64,000 nt of DNA from PCC-10605 sp964409355. Its GTDB lineage: Bacteria; Cyanobacteriota; Cyanobacteriia; Cyanobacteriales; Cyanobacteriaceae. Both the position numbers and the translations under genes were made by a program. Below are positions 54,654 to 62,895 of the stretch, one piece after another. The DNA is taken from contig CAYPDC010000003.1 in assembly GCA_964409355.1 (NCBI GenBank), positions 1 through 64,000 of the forward strand, in the 5' to 3' direction. Numbering within the stretch: position 1 is the first letter of the stretch; each line of letters opens with the position of its first letter. Under the pieces are notes generated by a model. That model searched no databases, had not been told where the DNA came from, and saw only the letters and a program-made list of their open reading frames with translations.

Positions 54654-55910
54654 ATGAAAATAAAACAAATAGTCATTAATTCCTTTCGAGGAATTAACAA
54701 TTTAACCTTAACTTTTGACACAAATCAACCCAATGTATTAATAGGTGTTAATGGAGTGGGTAAATCCAGTATTTTAGATTGTCTTGCTATCCTTTTATCT
54801 TGGTTTACCGTTCGTCTTCAGAATTTACAAGGAAATGGGAGTCATTTTGTCGATTCTGATATAAACAATAATAGTAAAAAGATAACAAGTACCATAACTA
54901 TTGATATAGATGATTTTCAAAATATTTCTTGGACATTGGGAAAGACAAAAAAAGGCTCTAATGTAAAAACAAATACGGATTTAAGTAACTTAAAAAAATT
55001 AGTTGAAAACATCCATAATAAAATAGAAAATAATCATCAAATTTCATTCCCTTTAGTGGTTTATTATCCAACTAATAGAGCCGTGCTTGATGTACCATTA
55101 AGGATTAAACAAAAACATTTGTTTGAGCCAATTAACGCCTATGATTTAGCTTTAGCAAAGGGGACGATAGATTTTAGACGTTTTTTTGAGTGGTTCAGAA
55201 ATCGAGAAGACTTAGAAAATGAACAATATCGATATAATAATCGGGAAAAAGATCGACAATTAGAAGCAGTAAGAAATGCCATTTATCAAATATTAGATGG
55301 TTTCTCTAATTTAAGGGTAGAACGTTCTCCTTTAAGAATGACATTGGAAAAAAACGGAGAAAAATTAATTGTCAATCAATTATCTGATGGGGAGAAATGT
55401 TTATTAGCAATGGTAGGAGATTTAGCCCGAAGATTGGCGATCGCAAACCCTGCCCATGAATATCCCTTACAAGGAAGTGCGATCGTACTTATTGATGAAA
55501 TTGAATTACATCTTCACCCCTTATGGCAAAGAAAAATAGTTTCTTCTCTCAAAAAAACTTTTCCTAATTGTCAATTTATTATTACTACCCATTCCCCTCA
55601 AGTATTAAGTTATATTCAACCTGAGAATATCTATCTTTTAGAATCAACAAAACAGGGAATTATTGCTCAAAAACCAACTATTTCTTATGGTAGAGATAGT
55701 AATAGTATTTTAGAAGATGTAATGGGAGTTTCCGAGCGCCCTCAACCCATTAAAGAAGATATTTTTAAACTATTTCAATTAATAGATGAAGGTAATTTAG
55801 ATTCTGCTAAAAAACTACGTCAGGATATTGCTGAAAAAATAGGTTTAGATGAACCCGAATTAATTAAAGCAGGAGTTTCAATCAAACGTAAGGAGATTTT
55901 AAACCGTTGA
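54654..55910 (+). CDS. AAA ATPase, Septu PtuA / retron-associated type
   Basis: The 418-residue protein has Walker A GVNGVGKSS at about residues 33-41, the signature-like LSDGEKCLL, Walker B IVLIDEIELHLHP and ITTHSPQVLSYIQ. It matches the ATPase that partners the HNH protein of TIGR02646 in Septu-like systems. The stop codon overlaps the TTG start of the downstream HNH remnant. It is intact and begins 1 base after the DUF4276 gene. Confidence 0.85.
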   Translation: MKIKQIVINSFRGINNLTLTFDTNQPNVLIGVNGVGKSSILDCLAILLSWFTVRLQNLQGNGSHFVDSDINNNSKKITSTITIDIDDFQNISWTLGKTKKGSNVKTNTDLSNLKKLVENIHNKIENNHQISFPLVVYYPTNRAVLDVPLRIKQKHLFEPINAYDLALAKGTIDFRRFFEWFRNREDLENEQYRYNNREKDRQLEAVRNAIYQILDGFSNLRVERSPLRMTLEKNGEKLIVNQLSDGEKCLLAMVGDLARRLAIANPAHEYPLQGSAIVLIDEIELHLHPLWQRKIVSSLKKTFPNCQFIITTHSPQVLSYIQPENIYLLESTKQGIIAQKPTISYGRDSNSILEDVMGVSERPQPIKEDIFKLFQLIDEGNLDSAKKLRQDIAEKIGLDEPELIKAGVSIKRKEILNR

Positions 55911-56330
55911 AATATATCAAAAAAAATTCACGACCTCAAGAATTTACGGATTTACTGTGGACATAAAAAAGCTGAGTGGTATGAAGAAAAATTAATGGTT
56001 TCACCCCTCGATCAAGATTGTGCAGATTTTTTTCGTTATACGGAAAAAGGTCAAATATTACCTAGCAAAAATTCTCAGAATCAACTAAAAGCACAGGAAA
56101 CGATTAAAAAATTAGCTCTTGATATTGATAAATTAACTAGAATGAGAGAAAAAGCGATCGAAGGTCTTGATATTAACTCTCTTGAACTCGATGAAATAAA
56201 ACTATTAATTGACGGTTTTGAACAAATGAATAAAGCTGGAGAATATGAAGAATTTTGTCAAGTTATTATTTATATTTTAAAACAGTATATAGCGTTTTTC
56301 ATTATCATGAGGTACATTCATTATTCTTAA
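55907..56330 (+). pseudogene. Septu PtuB-type HNH nuclease, catalytic centre deleted
   Basis: A TTG at 55907 opens KYIKKNSRPQEFTDL, the normal start. The frame then jumps to CGHKKAEWYEEKLMVSPLDQ and the conserved C-terminal half (LALDIDKLTRMREKAIEGL, FEQMNKAGEYEEFC). The whole HNH core, roughly 80 residues, is missing, with a frame change at about 55947. The 3' end is also altered: a MITE at 56290 replaces the last residues. The nuclease cannot be active. Confidence 0.85.
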
Positions 56331-56393
56331 GTTCCCCTTTTTAAGGGGGATTTAGGGGGATCATCTTGTACCTCATAAGGGTGGAAATTGCTA
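56290..56393. mobile_element. MITE at the 3' end of the HNH gene
   Basis: The left end TAGCGTTTTTCATTATCATG and the inverted right end (TAGCAATTTCCAC...ATGAGGTAC) share ATGAGGTAC. TA flanks both sides (56288-56289, 56394-56395). The centre holds a CCCC/GGGG palindrome. Removing the element and one TA gives KQYINL and a stop, a normal HNH-protein end. Confidence 0.8.
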
Positions 56394-56417
56394 TATTAAT
56401 CTTTAAAAATTTTTAAA

Positions 56418-57521
56418 ATGAATAAACATATACTAATTCGTGCTGATGCGTCTTTAAATATGGGAACTGGACACCTTATGCGCTGTCTTGCCCTTGCTCA
56501 ATATCTACAAAATCATCAAATTAACCCCATTTTTATTTGTGCAGAATTACCAGAGAATTTACAAACAAGATTAGTAAATGAAAACATCGATTCTATTTTA
56601 ATTGATGCAGAATTAGGCAGTAATAAAGATGCTGAAATTACTATTAATGTAGCAAAAAAATATCAAGTAAATTGGGTTATTATTGACGGTTATCAATTTA
56701 ATAGTGAGTATCAAAAACAGTTAAAAGAAGCTGATTTTAAAATACTCTTTCTTGATGATTATGGACATTGTAATTATTATTATGCTGACTTAGTTTTAAA
56801 TCAAAACTTCGGAGCAAATCAGGAATTATATAAAAATCGAGAAAATTATACTAAATTATTATTAGGAAGTGATTATACACTACTGAGAAAAGACTTTTTA
56901 TTATGGCAAAAATGGGAAAGGGAAATTAAACCTCATGCTCATAAAATTTTAGTCACAATGGGAGGAAGTGACCCTGATAATGTTACTTTAAAAGTTATTC
57001 AGGCTTTATCTTTGATTTTTGATCCCCCCCAATCCCCCTTAATAAGGATTTTTGATCCCCCCCAACCCCCCTTAATAAGGGGGGAGCTTGAGATAATAGT
57101 TATTGTTGGGGGTAGTAATCCTCATTTTGACTCTTTAAAAACCTATTGTGATACTTTACCTTTCAATATCACTTTAAAACAAAATGTTGATGATATGCCC
57201 AAATTAATGGCTTGGGCAGATATGGCTATTTGTGCAGGTGGTTCAACTAATTGGGAATTGGCTTTTATGGGTTTACCAAGTATCATTATTACTATTGCCG
57301 ATAATCAAAAAGAAATTGCTCAAAATTTAGCAAATATGGGTTTAATTATCAGTTTGGGATGGTGGGAAAATGTCACTATTGATATGATTAGAAATGCAAT
57401 TTTAGGGTTAATTCAAAATCAAAATAAACGAGAAAATATGAGTTATTTAGGAAGACAATTAATTGATGGCAAAGGGTGCGATCGAATCTTCCTATCTATG
57501 TTATATAATGATAAGCAATAA
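56418..57521 (+). CDS. pseG: UDP-2,4-diacetamido-2,4,6-trideoxy-beta-L-altropyranose hydrolase
   Basis: The 367-residue protein has the PseG N-terminal motif GTGHLMRCLALAQ with the catalytic His18-region, FLDDYGHCNYYYADLVLNQN and the C-terminal AGGSTNWELAFMGLPSI. It removes UDP in pseudaminic-acid synthesis. Between ALSL and ELEIIVIVGG it carries about 24 extra residues, (I/F)DPPQxPLIR repeated, encoded by a GC-rich 33-base tandem repeat. The frame stays open. The gene lies directly after a MITE. Confidence 0.9.
   Translation: MNKHILIRADASLNMGTGHLMRCLALAQYLQNHQINPIFICAELPENLQTRLVNENIDSILIDAELGSNKDAEITINVAKKYQVNWVIIDGYQFNSEYQKQLKEADFKILFLDDYGHCNYYYADLVLNQNFGANQELYKNRENYTKLLLGSDYTLLRKDFLLWQKWEREIKPHAHKILVTMGGSDPDNVTLKVIQALSLIFDPPQSPLIRIFDPPQPPLIRGELEIIVIVGGSNPHFDSLKTYCDTLPFNITLKQNVDDMPKLMAWADMAICAGGSTNWELAFMGLPSIIITIADNQKEIAQNLANMGLIISLGWWENVTIDMIRNAILGLIQNQNKRENMSYLGRQLIDGKGCDRIFLSMLYNDKQ
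57014..57088. repeat. In-frame palindromic repeat insertion in pseG, 33-bp period
   Basis: Two units beginning GATTTTTGATCCCCCCC (57014 and 57047), each with CCCCCTTAATAAG, are 33 bases apart. This is the same palindrome family as in gcvP, read in another frame. Confidence 0.85.
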
Positions 57522-57553
57522 TCATATTTTATTGATAGATTCAGCACAATACA

Positions 57554-58216
57554 ATGGATACCACTCAAATTTTACAACAAGAACCGACGATCGATTTCAC
57601 CTTAGAAGAAGTAATATATCAGTTATATCGTCTTAATGAAGAACAATATTCTTACTTTCGCCTTAATAGCTTACCGATTAAAGAGGATGTATTTTTATTA
57701 TTAGAATTAGAGCGATATTTTCAACAAAAAAATGAAGATTTAACTTTATCTAAAATTTATGTATTATTAACATTAATTTCGGGAGAAAGTAGTAAATGGT
57801 ATGATGATTGGAAAGGCTCTTTTTGTTTTCCTTTTCTCATTAGAATTATTAAAAAAGAACAGACGTTAAATAATTATTTATTGATAATCTCTGATTGGCG
57901 AGGTAATTTAGAATTTAGATTTAAACGTTTAATAGGAGATAATGAAATTTATGAAGGAATTGAACGTGATATAATTAGAAAACCCTTTGAAGATGAATTT
58001 TCTAAGTTAGAAATTGATAATTTTATTCGTTATTTATACAGTTATTTTGTTGGTTATTTTAGTGCCATCAAAAAGTATCCCCATGAGAACTTTTTTAAAC
58101 ATATTGACTCTAATTTAATTTTATATGGTTATACCGATGGAGAATTTTGGGAAAAACATTATGAGGAATATGACTATTATCATGAAAGACTTGATGAATT
58201 AAAAAATAATCTATAA
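57554..58216 (+). CDS. Hypothetical protein, 220 aa
   Basis: The protein is helical, rich in Glu, Tyr and Leu, with a repetitive EYDYYHERLDELKNN end. No motif or family is recognised. It begins 32 bases after pseG on the same strand. An NLEFRFKRLIGDNEIYEGI segment looks like a folded domain. Confidence 0.65.
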   Translation: MDTTQILQQEPTIDFTLEEVIYQLYRLNEEQYSYFRLNSLPIKEDVFLLLELERYFQQKNEDLTLSKIYVLLTLISGESSKWYDDWKGSFCFPFLIRIIKKEQTLNNYLLIISDWRGNLEFRFKRLIGDNEIYEGIERDIIRKPFEDEFSKLEIDNFIRYLYSYFVGYFSAIKKYPHENFFKHIDSNLILYGYTDGEFWEKHYEEYDYYHERLDELKNNL

Positions 58217-58317
58217 TAAATAGGATGTATTTTTTTAGTGACACAATTCGATCGAACCTTCCAAGCTATGTTATATAATGATATTAATAGAGCAAAATTA
58301 AATTCCTATATTCAACA

Positions 58318-58578
58318 ATGACACAAATAACTTTAGATATACCAGATAAACTCTTATCACAAATAAATACAGATGATCAGGAATTACAAAAGATTTTTAT
58401 TTCTGCTATAAAAAATTATATTCAATCACAGGCTAAGGATATAACAAAAACAAAAACATGGGAACTTTGTGGTAAATTGGAACTAAAAACTTCAGAAATT
58501 GATGAATTTGCTAGAAATAATCAAAATATTCATCAAACTAATTATGCAGAAAATTTAGACAAAAGTTTGTATTCGTAA
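58318..58578 (+). CDS. Antitoxin-like protein upstream of a PIN gene
   Basis: The 86-residue protein starts MTQITLDIPDKLLSQI, a VapB-like N-terminus, and has a helical middle (LQKIFISAIKNYIQ). Its stop abuts the ATG of the PIN gene. It is the likely cognate antitoxin. Confidence 0.75.
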   Translation: MTQITLDIPDKLLSQINTDDQELQKIFISAIKNYIQSQAKDITKTKTWELCGKLELKTSEIDEFARNNQNIHQTNYAENLDKSLYS

Positions 58579-59124
58579 ATGAATAATTATTCTAATGGTA
58601 TTATCGTGGATACATCTGCTTTAATTGCTTTTTTCCTCAAATCAGAAATTCATCATTTAAAAGCCCAAGAATTTATTAAAAATAATCGTGGACTGCATTG
58701 GATAATTACAGAAAGTGTTTTTGATGAAACGGTAACATGGTTTAGGGCAAAGTTTTCTCCTCAAGTATAGCAATCAGGAATGATTTGTGAGATTTTAATG
58801 GAAAACGATTCTCCCCTCGCCCTCTGGGAGAGGGGTTGGGGGTGAGGGCAGATAGTATTATGTTCTCATGACTGATTCCTGATTGCTATATCGATTGAAA
58901 TTGGAGAATTGTTACGAAGTGAACATAAATATATTAATATTTCTGATGAAGATGATCAAAAAATTTGGGAAATCTTTTGTAGATATAATGATAAAAAATG
59001 GAGTTATACAGACTGTTCTATTTTAGTTATCGCTAATCGTTTAAAAATAAATCAGGTTTTCGCTTTTGATGAGCATATTCGCCAAATGTCAGGGTTAGGA
59101 ATTGTTTGTCTGCCTTATCTGTAG
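58579..59124 (+). pseudogene. PIN-domain (VapC-like) toxin interrupted by a MITE
   Basis: The first part reads GIIVDTSALIAFFLKSEIHH, with the PIN Asp, to FRAKFSPQV, where a TAG inside the MITE stops it. The second part resumes SIEIGELLRSEHKYINIS after the element and ends with WSYTDCSILVIANRL (PIN acidic residues) and FAFDEHIRQMSGLG. Removal of the 121-base MITE plus one TA restores one continuous frame, GTA-TCG. The toxin is inactive unless the element excises. Confidence 0.92.
58768..58888. mobile_element. MITE inside a PIN toxin gene
   Basis: It is 121 bases with termini TAGCAATCAGGAATGATTTG and, inverted, TAGCAATCAGGAATCAGTCA. TA flanks both ends (58766-58767, 58889-58890). The centre has an inverted repeat of CTCCCCTCGCCCTC type. 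It has no coding capacity. Confidence 0.92.
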
Positions 59125-59164
59125 CAATATAAAATAGGTCTAAAATAAATAGGAGTAATTAATC

Positions 59165-59806
59165 ATGGTAGCCTTAACTGAAAAAATCTTAACTTCCCCT
59201 GAAAATCAACTCAAGTATTATTCTCCAGAAGAATATTTAATCTTAGAAGAAAAAGCAGAAACTAAACAGGAATATCGCAATGGAGAAATTATCCCGATGG
59301 CAGGTGCAACAATTAATCATAATCGTATTAGTGGCAACATTTACGCTCATTTGAACTTCTTTTTAAGGGATAAAAATGCCGAAGTGTTTATGAGTGATGT
59401 AAAAGTATTTATCCCTGAAGAAAACATTTATACCTATCCTGATGTGATGATAGTTAATGATAACCCTATTTATCAAGAAAAAAGTAAAACTATTATTACT
59501 AATCCCTTAATTATCATCGAAGTTTTATCCCTTTCTACTCAAGATTATGACAGGGGGCAAAAATTCAAGTATTATCGTTCTTTAGAATCTATACAAGAAT
59601 ATATTTTAATCGATCAATATGAATATGGAATTGAACAATTTGCTAAAAATGAACAAGGTAAATGGGTTTTAACAGAATATAAGAAACTAGAAGAAAAATT
59701 ATTATTAGAATCCATAGCTTGGGAAATACCTTTAACAGACATTTATCAAAGAGTTGAATTTCCTGCAAAATCAGGGGAGGCAAAAAATGACTCAGAAAAA
59801 AGCTGA
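59165..59806 (+). CDS. Uma2-family (DUF820) protein
   Basis: The 213-residue protein has the usual Uma2 order: YSPEEYLILEEKAETKQEYRNG, GEIIPMAGATINHN, YTYPDVMIVNDNP, IIIEVLSLSTQDYDRGQKFKYY. The PD motif and EVLS...K give a PD-(D/E)XK site. It belongs to a different Uma2 subgroup from the two short/long pairs. It overlaps the next, broken gene by 20 bases. Confidence 0.9.
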   Translation: MVALTEKILTSPENQLKYYSPEEYLILEEKAETKQEYRNGEIIPMAGATINHNRISGNIYAHLNFFLRDKNAEVFMSDVKVFIPEENIYTYPDVMIVNDNPIYQEKSKTIITNPLIIIEVLSLSTQDYDRGQKFKYYRSLESIQEYILIDQYEYGIEQFAKNEQGKWVLTEYKKLEEKLLLESIAWEIPLTDIYQRVEFPAKSGEAKNDSEKS

Positions 59807-60640
59807 TATTGGCGGTAAAAGATTAATTAGTCTTTCTCCTGAAAAATGGGTGCAGTGGATTACCCAAAAACAAGATATTGAAGTGAGAGAATTTACCGCT
59901 TCTGATTTTCAATGGGTTAATCGAGATAATGATGTATTGTTGAAAGTTTACACCCCCGATGAGGGAGAATTTCTGCTTTTAAACGAGTTGCAATTACGAT
60001 ACAATAACAGACTACCTACTCGAATGAATGCTTATACGGCACTGGCACGAGAGCGTTATAATTTACCTGTTTATCCCGTTTTGGTTAACATTTTACCTTA
60101 TTCTGTAAGTTCGACGAATCTCGTTTTGAAACCGAATTTATGGGCTTAAAATCCCGACAGGATTACCGAGTCATTAACCTTTGGGAAGTTTCTGCCGATT
60201 TAGTCTTTCAAGAAGAAATTTCAACCCTCTTGCCTTTTGTACCAATTTTAAAAGGAGGAGGAAACGAAACTATTGTTAAAAAAGCTCTGATAGAATTAAG
60301 GAAAGATCAAACATTAAACGAATTAGAACCATTATTATCGTTTTTTGCTTCCTTTATTTTTGATTTACCAACATTACAAGAAATTATGAGGTAGGATATG
60401 GCAGTATTAAGAGAATCTCCTTGGTATCAGGAAATTTTGAAAGAAGGTTTACAAGAAGGAGAAAATTTAGGACAAGCTAATTTTGCTATCAGACAATTAT
60501 CAAAACGTTTTGGGCAATTAGAGACGGATATTTGCTTAAAAATAAGAGGATTAAGTGCATCTCAAATAGAAGATTTAGCGGATAATATCTTTGATTTTAC
60601 CAGTATTGAAGACTTAAAAAATTGGCTAAATAAATTTTAA
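59787..60640 (+). pseudogene. Rpn-type/DUF4351 protein with a frameshift and an amber stop
   Basis: The first frame (59787-60149) reads KADIGGKRLISLSPEKWVQW to PVLVNILPYSVSS. A shift near 60110 leads into DESRFETEFMGLKSRQDYRV and RVINLWEVSADLVFQ in another frame. That frame meets TAG at 60392, where relatives have Trp (IMR-W-DMAVLRESPW), and continues in the same frame to the DUF4351-like end. All parts are present, so the loss is recent. Confidence 0.85.
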
Positions 60641-60660
60641 AATAAGAATGAGATATATTT

Positions 60661-61206
60661 ATGACAACTTTAATAAAATGGGATATTAATGAATATCATA
60701 AAATGATAGCAACAGGACTTTTAGATAATAAAAAATGTGAGTTACTCAATGGAGAAATTATTACTATGAGTCCTGAGTTACCTATTCACTATAATACTGC
60801 AAAAAGAGGTGTTAATTATCTTAAACAACTGTTAACAAATAAAGCAGACGTGCGCTTTAATGGACCTGTTACTCTTGCTAATTCTGAACCTGAACCTGAT
60901 ATTGCCATCGTTAAACTTCCTGAATCAAAGTACGATCGCACCCATCCCTACCCTGAAGATATTTACTGGTTAATTGAGGTAGCAAATAGCAGTTTAAGTA
61001 AAGATTTAACTATTAAAAAACAAGTTTATGCACAGGCAAAAATACCTGAATATTGGGTTTTAAATTTACAGCAACAAGAGTTAATTGTTTTTCGGCAACC
61101 AGAGGCAAATAATTATGTAATCGAAACTATTTGGGCAGGTGCGATCGTACAGTCTTTAGCGTTTCCACAAATCGATATTATTGTTAATAACTTGTTTAAT
61201 CTCTAA
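60661..61206 (+). CDS. Uma2-family protein, short type (second copy)
   Basis: The 181-residue protein is colinear with the gene at 47007: CELLNGEIITMSPE, SEPEPDIAIVKLPES, HPYPEDIYWLIEVANSSLSKDL. It shares the HPYPEDI block exactly. It is followed by a long Uma2 gene, as at the first locus. Confidence 0.9.
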   Translation: MTTLIKWDINEYHKMIATGLLDNKKCELLNGEIITMSPELPIHYNTAKRGVNYLKQLLTNKADVRFNGPVTLANSEPEPDIAIVKLPESKYDRTHPYPEDIYWLIEVANSSLSKDLTIKKQVYAQAKIPEYWVLNLQQQELIVFRQPEANNYVIETIWAGAIVQSLAFPQIDIIVNNLFNL

Positions 61207-61242
61207 TAAATTAATAAACTATTGAGCAACGGATTTAAACTG

Positions 61243-62019
61243 ATGTATCAACAAAGTAACCCCCCTCTTTCTCCGAAAGAAATATTACCAACAATGTATG
61301 ATTTACCTAGTGAAACTCTGGAGGATCAAGGTTTGCCTGACGAATTTCATCTTTTACAACCAGAATTATTAAGAGTAACATTTTTACCTCCTGACTATGT
61401 TCAAGATCAAGTTTTTGTCGCTAGTGATCTGAATTTGTATTATGATCCTCGTCATCCTCAATGGTATAAACGCCCTGATTGGTTCGCCGTTTTGGGGGTA
61501 TCTCGTTTATATGAGGAAACTGAGTTAAGATTAAGTTATGTCACTTGGCAGGAAGGAGTTAATCCTTTTGTTGCGATCGAACTTCTTTCACCGGGTACAG
61601 AATCAGAGGATTTAGGTCAAACTTTAAGAGAAATTAATCAACCTCCCAATAAGTGGGAAGTATATGAAAGAATACTCAGAATCCCCTATTATTTTGTCTA
61701 TAATCGCTATAACAATGAGTTTCAAGGATTTGGCTTAACAACGAATCGTTATCAAAGTTTATCTCGGACTCCCCAAGGATTTTGGTTGCCAGAAGCTAGA
61801 ATGGGGCTAGGATTGTGGCAAGGTAGTTATCAAGGGATTAAACGTTTATGGCTAAGATGGTATGATGAGGGGGGAAACTGGCTTCCTACCCCCACTGAAA
61901 AGGAAAAGCAACGGGCTAATCTTGAAAAGCAACGGGCAGATCAAGCTGAAAGGGAAAATCAAAGGTTACGAGAATTATTAAGACAAGCAGGAGTCGAAAT
62001 TCCTGAAGATACAATTTAG
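61243..62019 (+). CDS. Uma2-family protein, long type (second copy)
   Basis: From the ATG at 61243 the product is 258 residues starting MYQQSNPPLSP. It is colinear with 47858 (MYDLPSE, LNLYYDPRH, KRPDWFAVLGVSR, NPFVAIELLSPGTESEDLG). Its coiled-coil tail has only about one and a half repeat units (QRANLEKQRADQAE) and ends LRELLRQAGVEIP. A TTG seven codons earlier is in frame. Confidence 0.88.
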   Translation: MYQQSNPPLSPKEILPTMYDLPSETLEDQGLPDEFHLLQPELLRVTFLPPDYVQDQVFVASDLNLYYDPRHPQWYKRPDWFAVLGVSRLYEETELRLSYVTWQEGVNPFVAIELLSPGTESEDLGQTLREINQPPNKWEVYERILRIPYYFVYNRYNNEFQGFGLTTNRYQSLSRTPQGFWLPEARMGLGLWQGSYQGIKRLWLRWYDEGGNWLPTPTEKEKQRANLEKQRADQAERENQRLRELLRQAGVEIPEDTI

Positions 62020-62048
62020 TTAAAACATTAAGTTAATTGTATATAGGC

Positions 62049-62066
62049 AAGGGGTTTCAACCCCTT
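62049..62066 (+). terminator. Hairpin after the Uma2 pair
   Basis: AAGGGGTT and AACCCCTT pair around TC, then ATTAT follows. It is a likely terminator. Confidence 0.6.
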
Positions 62067-62181
62067 ATTATCATAGCTTTGAGGAAAATAAAATTAACAG
62101 TTAATTTTGGCTACCTACTTATACCTAACTGTGAAGATTATCAACTCAGGAAGCTAGAAAAATCAGATTTGGGATATGTTA

Positions 62182-62281
62182 TGGCAATCAGGAATGATTC
62201 ATGAGAACTAGATCCCCCCTAACCCCCCTTTTTAAGGGGGGAATTCAAGTTAAAGTTCTCACAAATGATTTATGATCGCTA
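62182..62281. mobile_element. MITE, TAGCAATCAGG family
   Basis: The left end TGGCAATCAGGAATGATTCA and the inverted right end (TAGCGATCATAAATCATTTG) enclose CCCCCCTAACCCCCC and AAGGGGGG arms. The left side is TA; the right side has CA, so the target duplication is imperfect. Confidence 0.75.
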
Positions 62282-62329
62282 CATAACGAAATAATCCCTT
62301 GCCAATTTATCAAATTAGAGTTTAAGTCT

Positions 62330-62578
62330 ATGCAATATTTGTCATCAAATTCAATCATAAATAATATATCTACTATATTAGAAACCGTCAAAAAAGAACC
62401 AGTTTTTATTTCTCAAGAACAAGAGGAAGTAGCTGTTATTTTATCCATAGAAGAATATCAAAAAATTGTCTCTTATAATATCCAAGATTTTCAAGATTTT
62501 TGCGATGGAGTTGGACGAAAAGCTGAGGCTAAAGGATTAACGCAAAGCAAATTTTTAGAAATTTTAGCTGATGAATAA
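62330..62578 (+). CDS. Phd/YefM-family antitoxin
   Basis: The 82-residue protein has IINNISTILETVKKEPVFIS and EVAVILSIEEYQKIV, the Phd fold. Its end overlaps the start of a PIN-domain remnant. Confidence 0.8.
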   Translation: MQYLSSNSIINNISTILETVKKEPVFISQEQEEVAVILSIEEYQKIVSYNIQDFQDFCDGVGRKAEAKGLTQSKFLEILADE

Positions 62579-62633
62579 ACCTTTTTTTGTGATTGATAAT
62601 AATATCTTGTTTAATTTAACATCTAGCGATTAA
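62571..62633 (+). pseudogene. 5' remnant of a PIN-domain (VapC) toxin
   Basis: The ATG overlaps the antitoxin end. 20 codons read NKPFFVIDNNILFNL, the start of a PIN fold with its first Asp, then stop. The rest of the toxin is gone. Confidence 0.7.
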
Positions 62634-62668
62634 CTTACTACTCTTTTACATATTTTGGAGAATAAAAA

Positions 62669-62895
62669 ATGCAATTCCTTGAGCAATTACCAGAAAATCA
62701 ACAACCTCAATTAATTTCTGTTGTTATTGAAAATAATGATGATGGCTATTTTATTTAGCAAGAATACCTAGTATTCAAGGAGCTTTTGCTGAAGGAGATA
62801 CTCCTCAAGAAGCTATTTTTAATTGTCTTGATATATTAGAGATGATTATTGATTACAAAAAAGAGCAAAATCAACCGTTTATATATATGAGATGA
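62669..62895 (+). pseudogene. HicB antitoxin pseudogene, paralogue of 37085
   Basis: The frame reads MQFLEQLPENQQPQLISVV then NNDDGYF and a stop. Downstream ARIPSIQGAFAEGDTPQEAI and FNCLDILEMIIDYKKEQNQP continue in another frame. A 5-base duplication (TATTT-TATTT) causes the shift. The C-terminal end is missing and no HicA follows. Confidence 0.88.
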
